Assembly: GCA_013203755.1 (NCBI GenBank)
Contig: JABMPI010000402.1
Coordinates: 1 to 5,906 of the forward strand
Direction: 5' to 3'
Source of the DNA: Bacteroidota bacterium
GTDB lineage: Bacteria > Bacteroidota > Bacteroidia > Bacteroidales > Prolixibacteraceae
DNA length: 5,906 nucleotides
The notes below the pieces were generated by a model. The model ran no database searches, was not told the origin of the DNA, and saw only the letters and a program-made list of their open reading frames with translations. Below are positions 5,762 through 5,906 of the stretch, piece after piece. Position numbers and translations under genes: made by a program. Position 1 is the first letter of the stretch. Each line of letters opens with the position of its first letter.

Positions 5762-5811
5762 TTTAAAATGACGCACAACGGCAGTCTGTCTAAAAACTAA
5801 AGTTAACTGCC
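5762..5811. repeat. Hairpin and junction motif upstream of the membrane-protein gene
   Basis: GGCAGT (5780-5785) and ACTGCC (5806-5811) form a 6-bp stem around a 20-base AT-rich loop. Next to it, TTAAAATGACGCAC (5763-5776) matches the outer arm of the palindrome at 4626-4638 in a TAAAA-N3-CGCAC pattern, and GCAG follows in both. It lies about 20-40 bases upstream of ATG 5743 and may mark one boundary of the two-gene unit. The remaining bases to the window end (5812-5906) show no gene. Confidence 0.4.
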
Positions 5812-5906
5812 TGACATTTCAATATTTGTTTAAAAATACAAAAACAGTCTGAATAATTTATACCTGTAAAGTTACAAGAAAGTTGAAGCGGGCTACAACC
5901 CTTGAA

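Overview
The window looks like a piece of a Bacteroidota chromosome. It is AT-rich. The gene upstream of the Crp/Fnr regulator is preceded by a Bacteroidota-type promoter (TTG, 19-nt spacer, TAnnTTTG). Purine-rich Shine-Dalgarno sites are not evident before the starts. The protein families (split transketolase, PQQ-type beta-propeller, short Crp/Fnr regulator) are ordinary for that phylum. I cannot name the genus from sequence alone.

Left part (1-2013, + strand): the last 25 codons of an unidentified gene, then the C-terminal subunit of a two-piece transketolase 14 bases later, which suggests one operon. An imperfect palindrome built of alternating CTCTGTG/CTTTGTG words fills the next gap. 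It is followed by a 258-residue protein that I read as two SCP2-like (sterol-carrier-type) domains in tandem.

Middle part (2014-4322): a Crp/Fnr-type regulator (+) with its own promoter converges on an exported PQQ-like beta-propeller protein (-). Between them lie a nested inverted-repeat element of about 126 bp and three 14-bp tandem units that run into the end of the propeller gene.

Right part (4323-5906): a gene-free stretch ends in a roughly 90-bp imperfect palindrome with three stacked stems. Beside it is a more AT-rich pair of minus-strand genes without recognised function: a four-helix membrane protein broken by a one-base frameshift, and a small basic protein. The outer arm of the palindrome shares a TAAAA-N3-CGCAC word followed by GCAG with the sequence just upstream of the first gene of the pair. 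The pair may therefore be a cassette-like accessory unit bounded by related repeats. This is the most interesting part of the window, but the cassette reading is inference.

No tRNA, rRNA, CRISPR array, transposase or integrase gene was seen.
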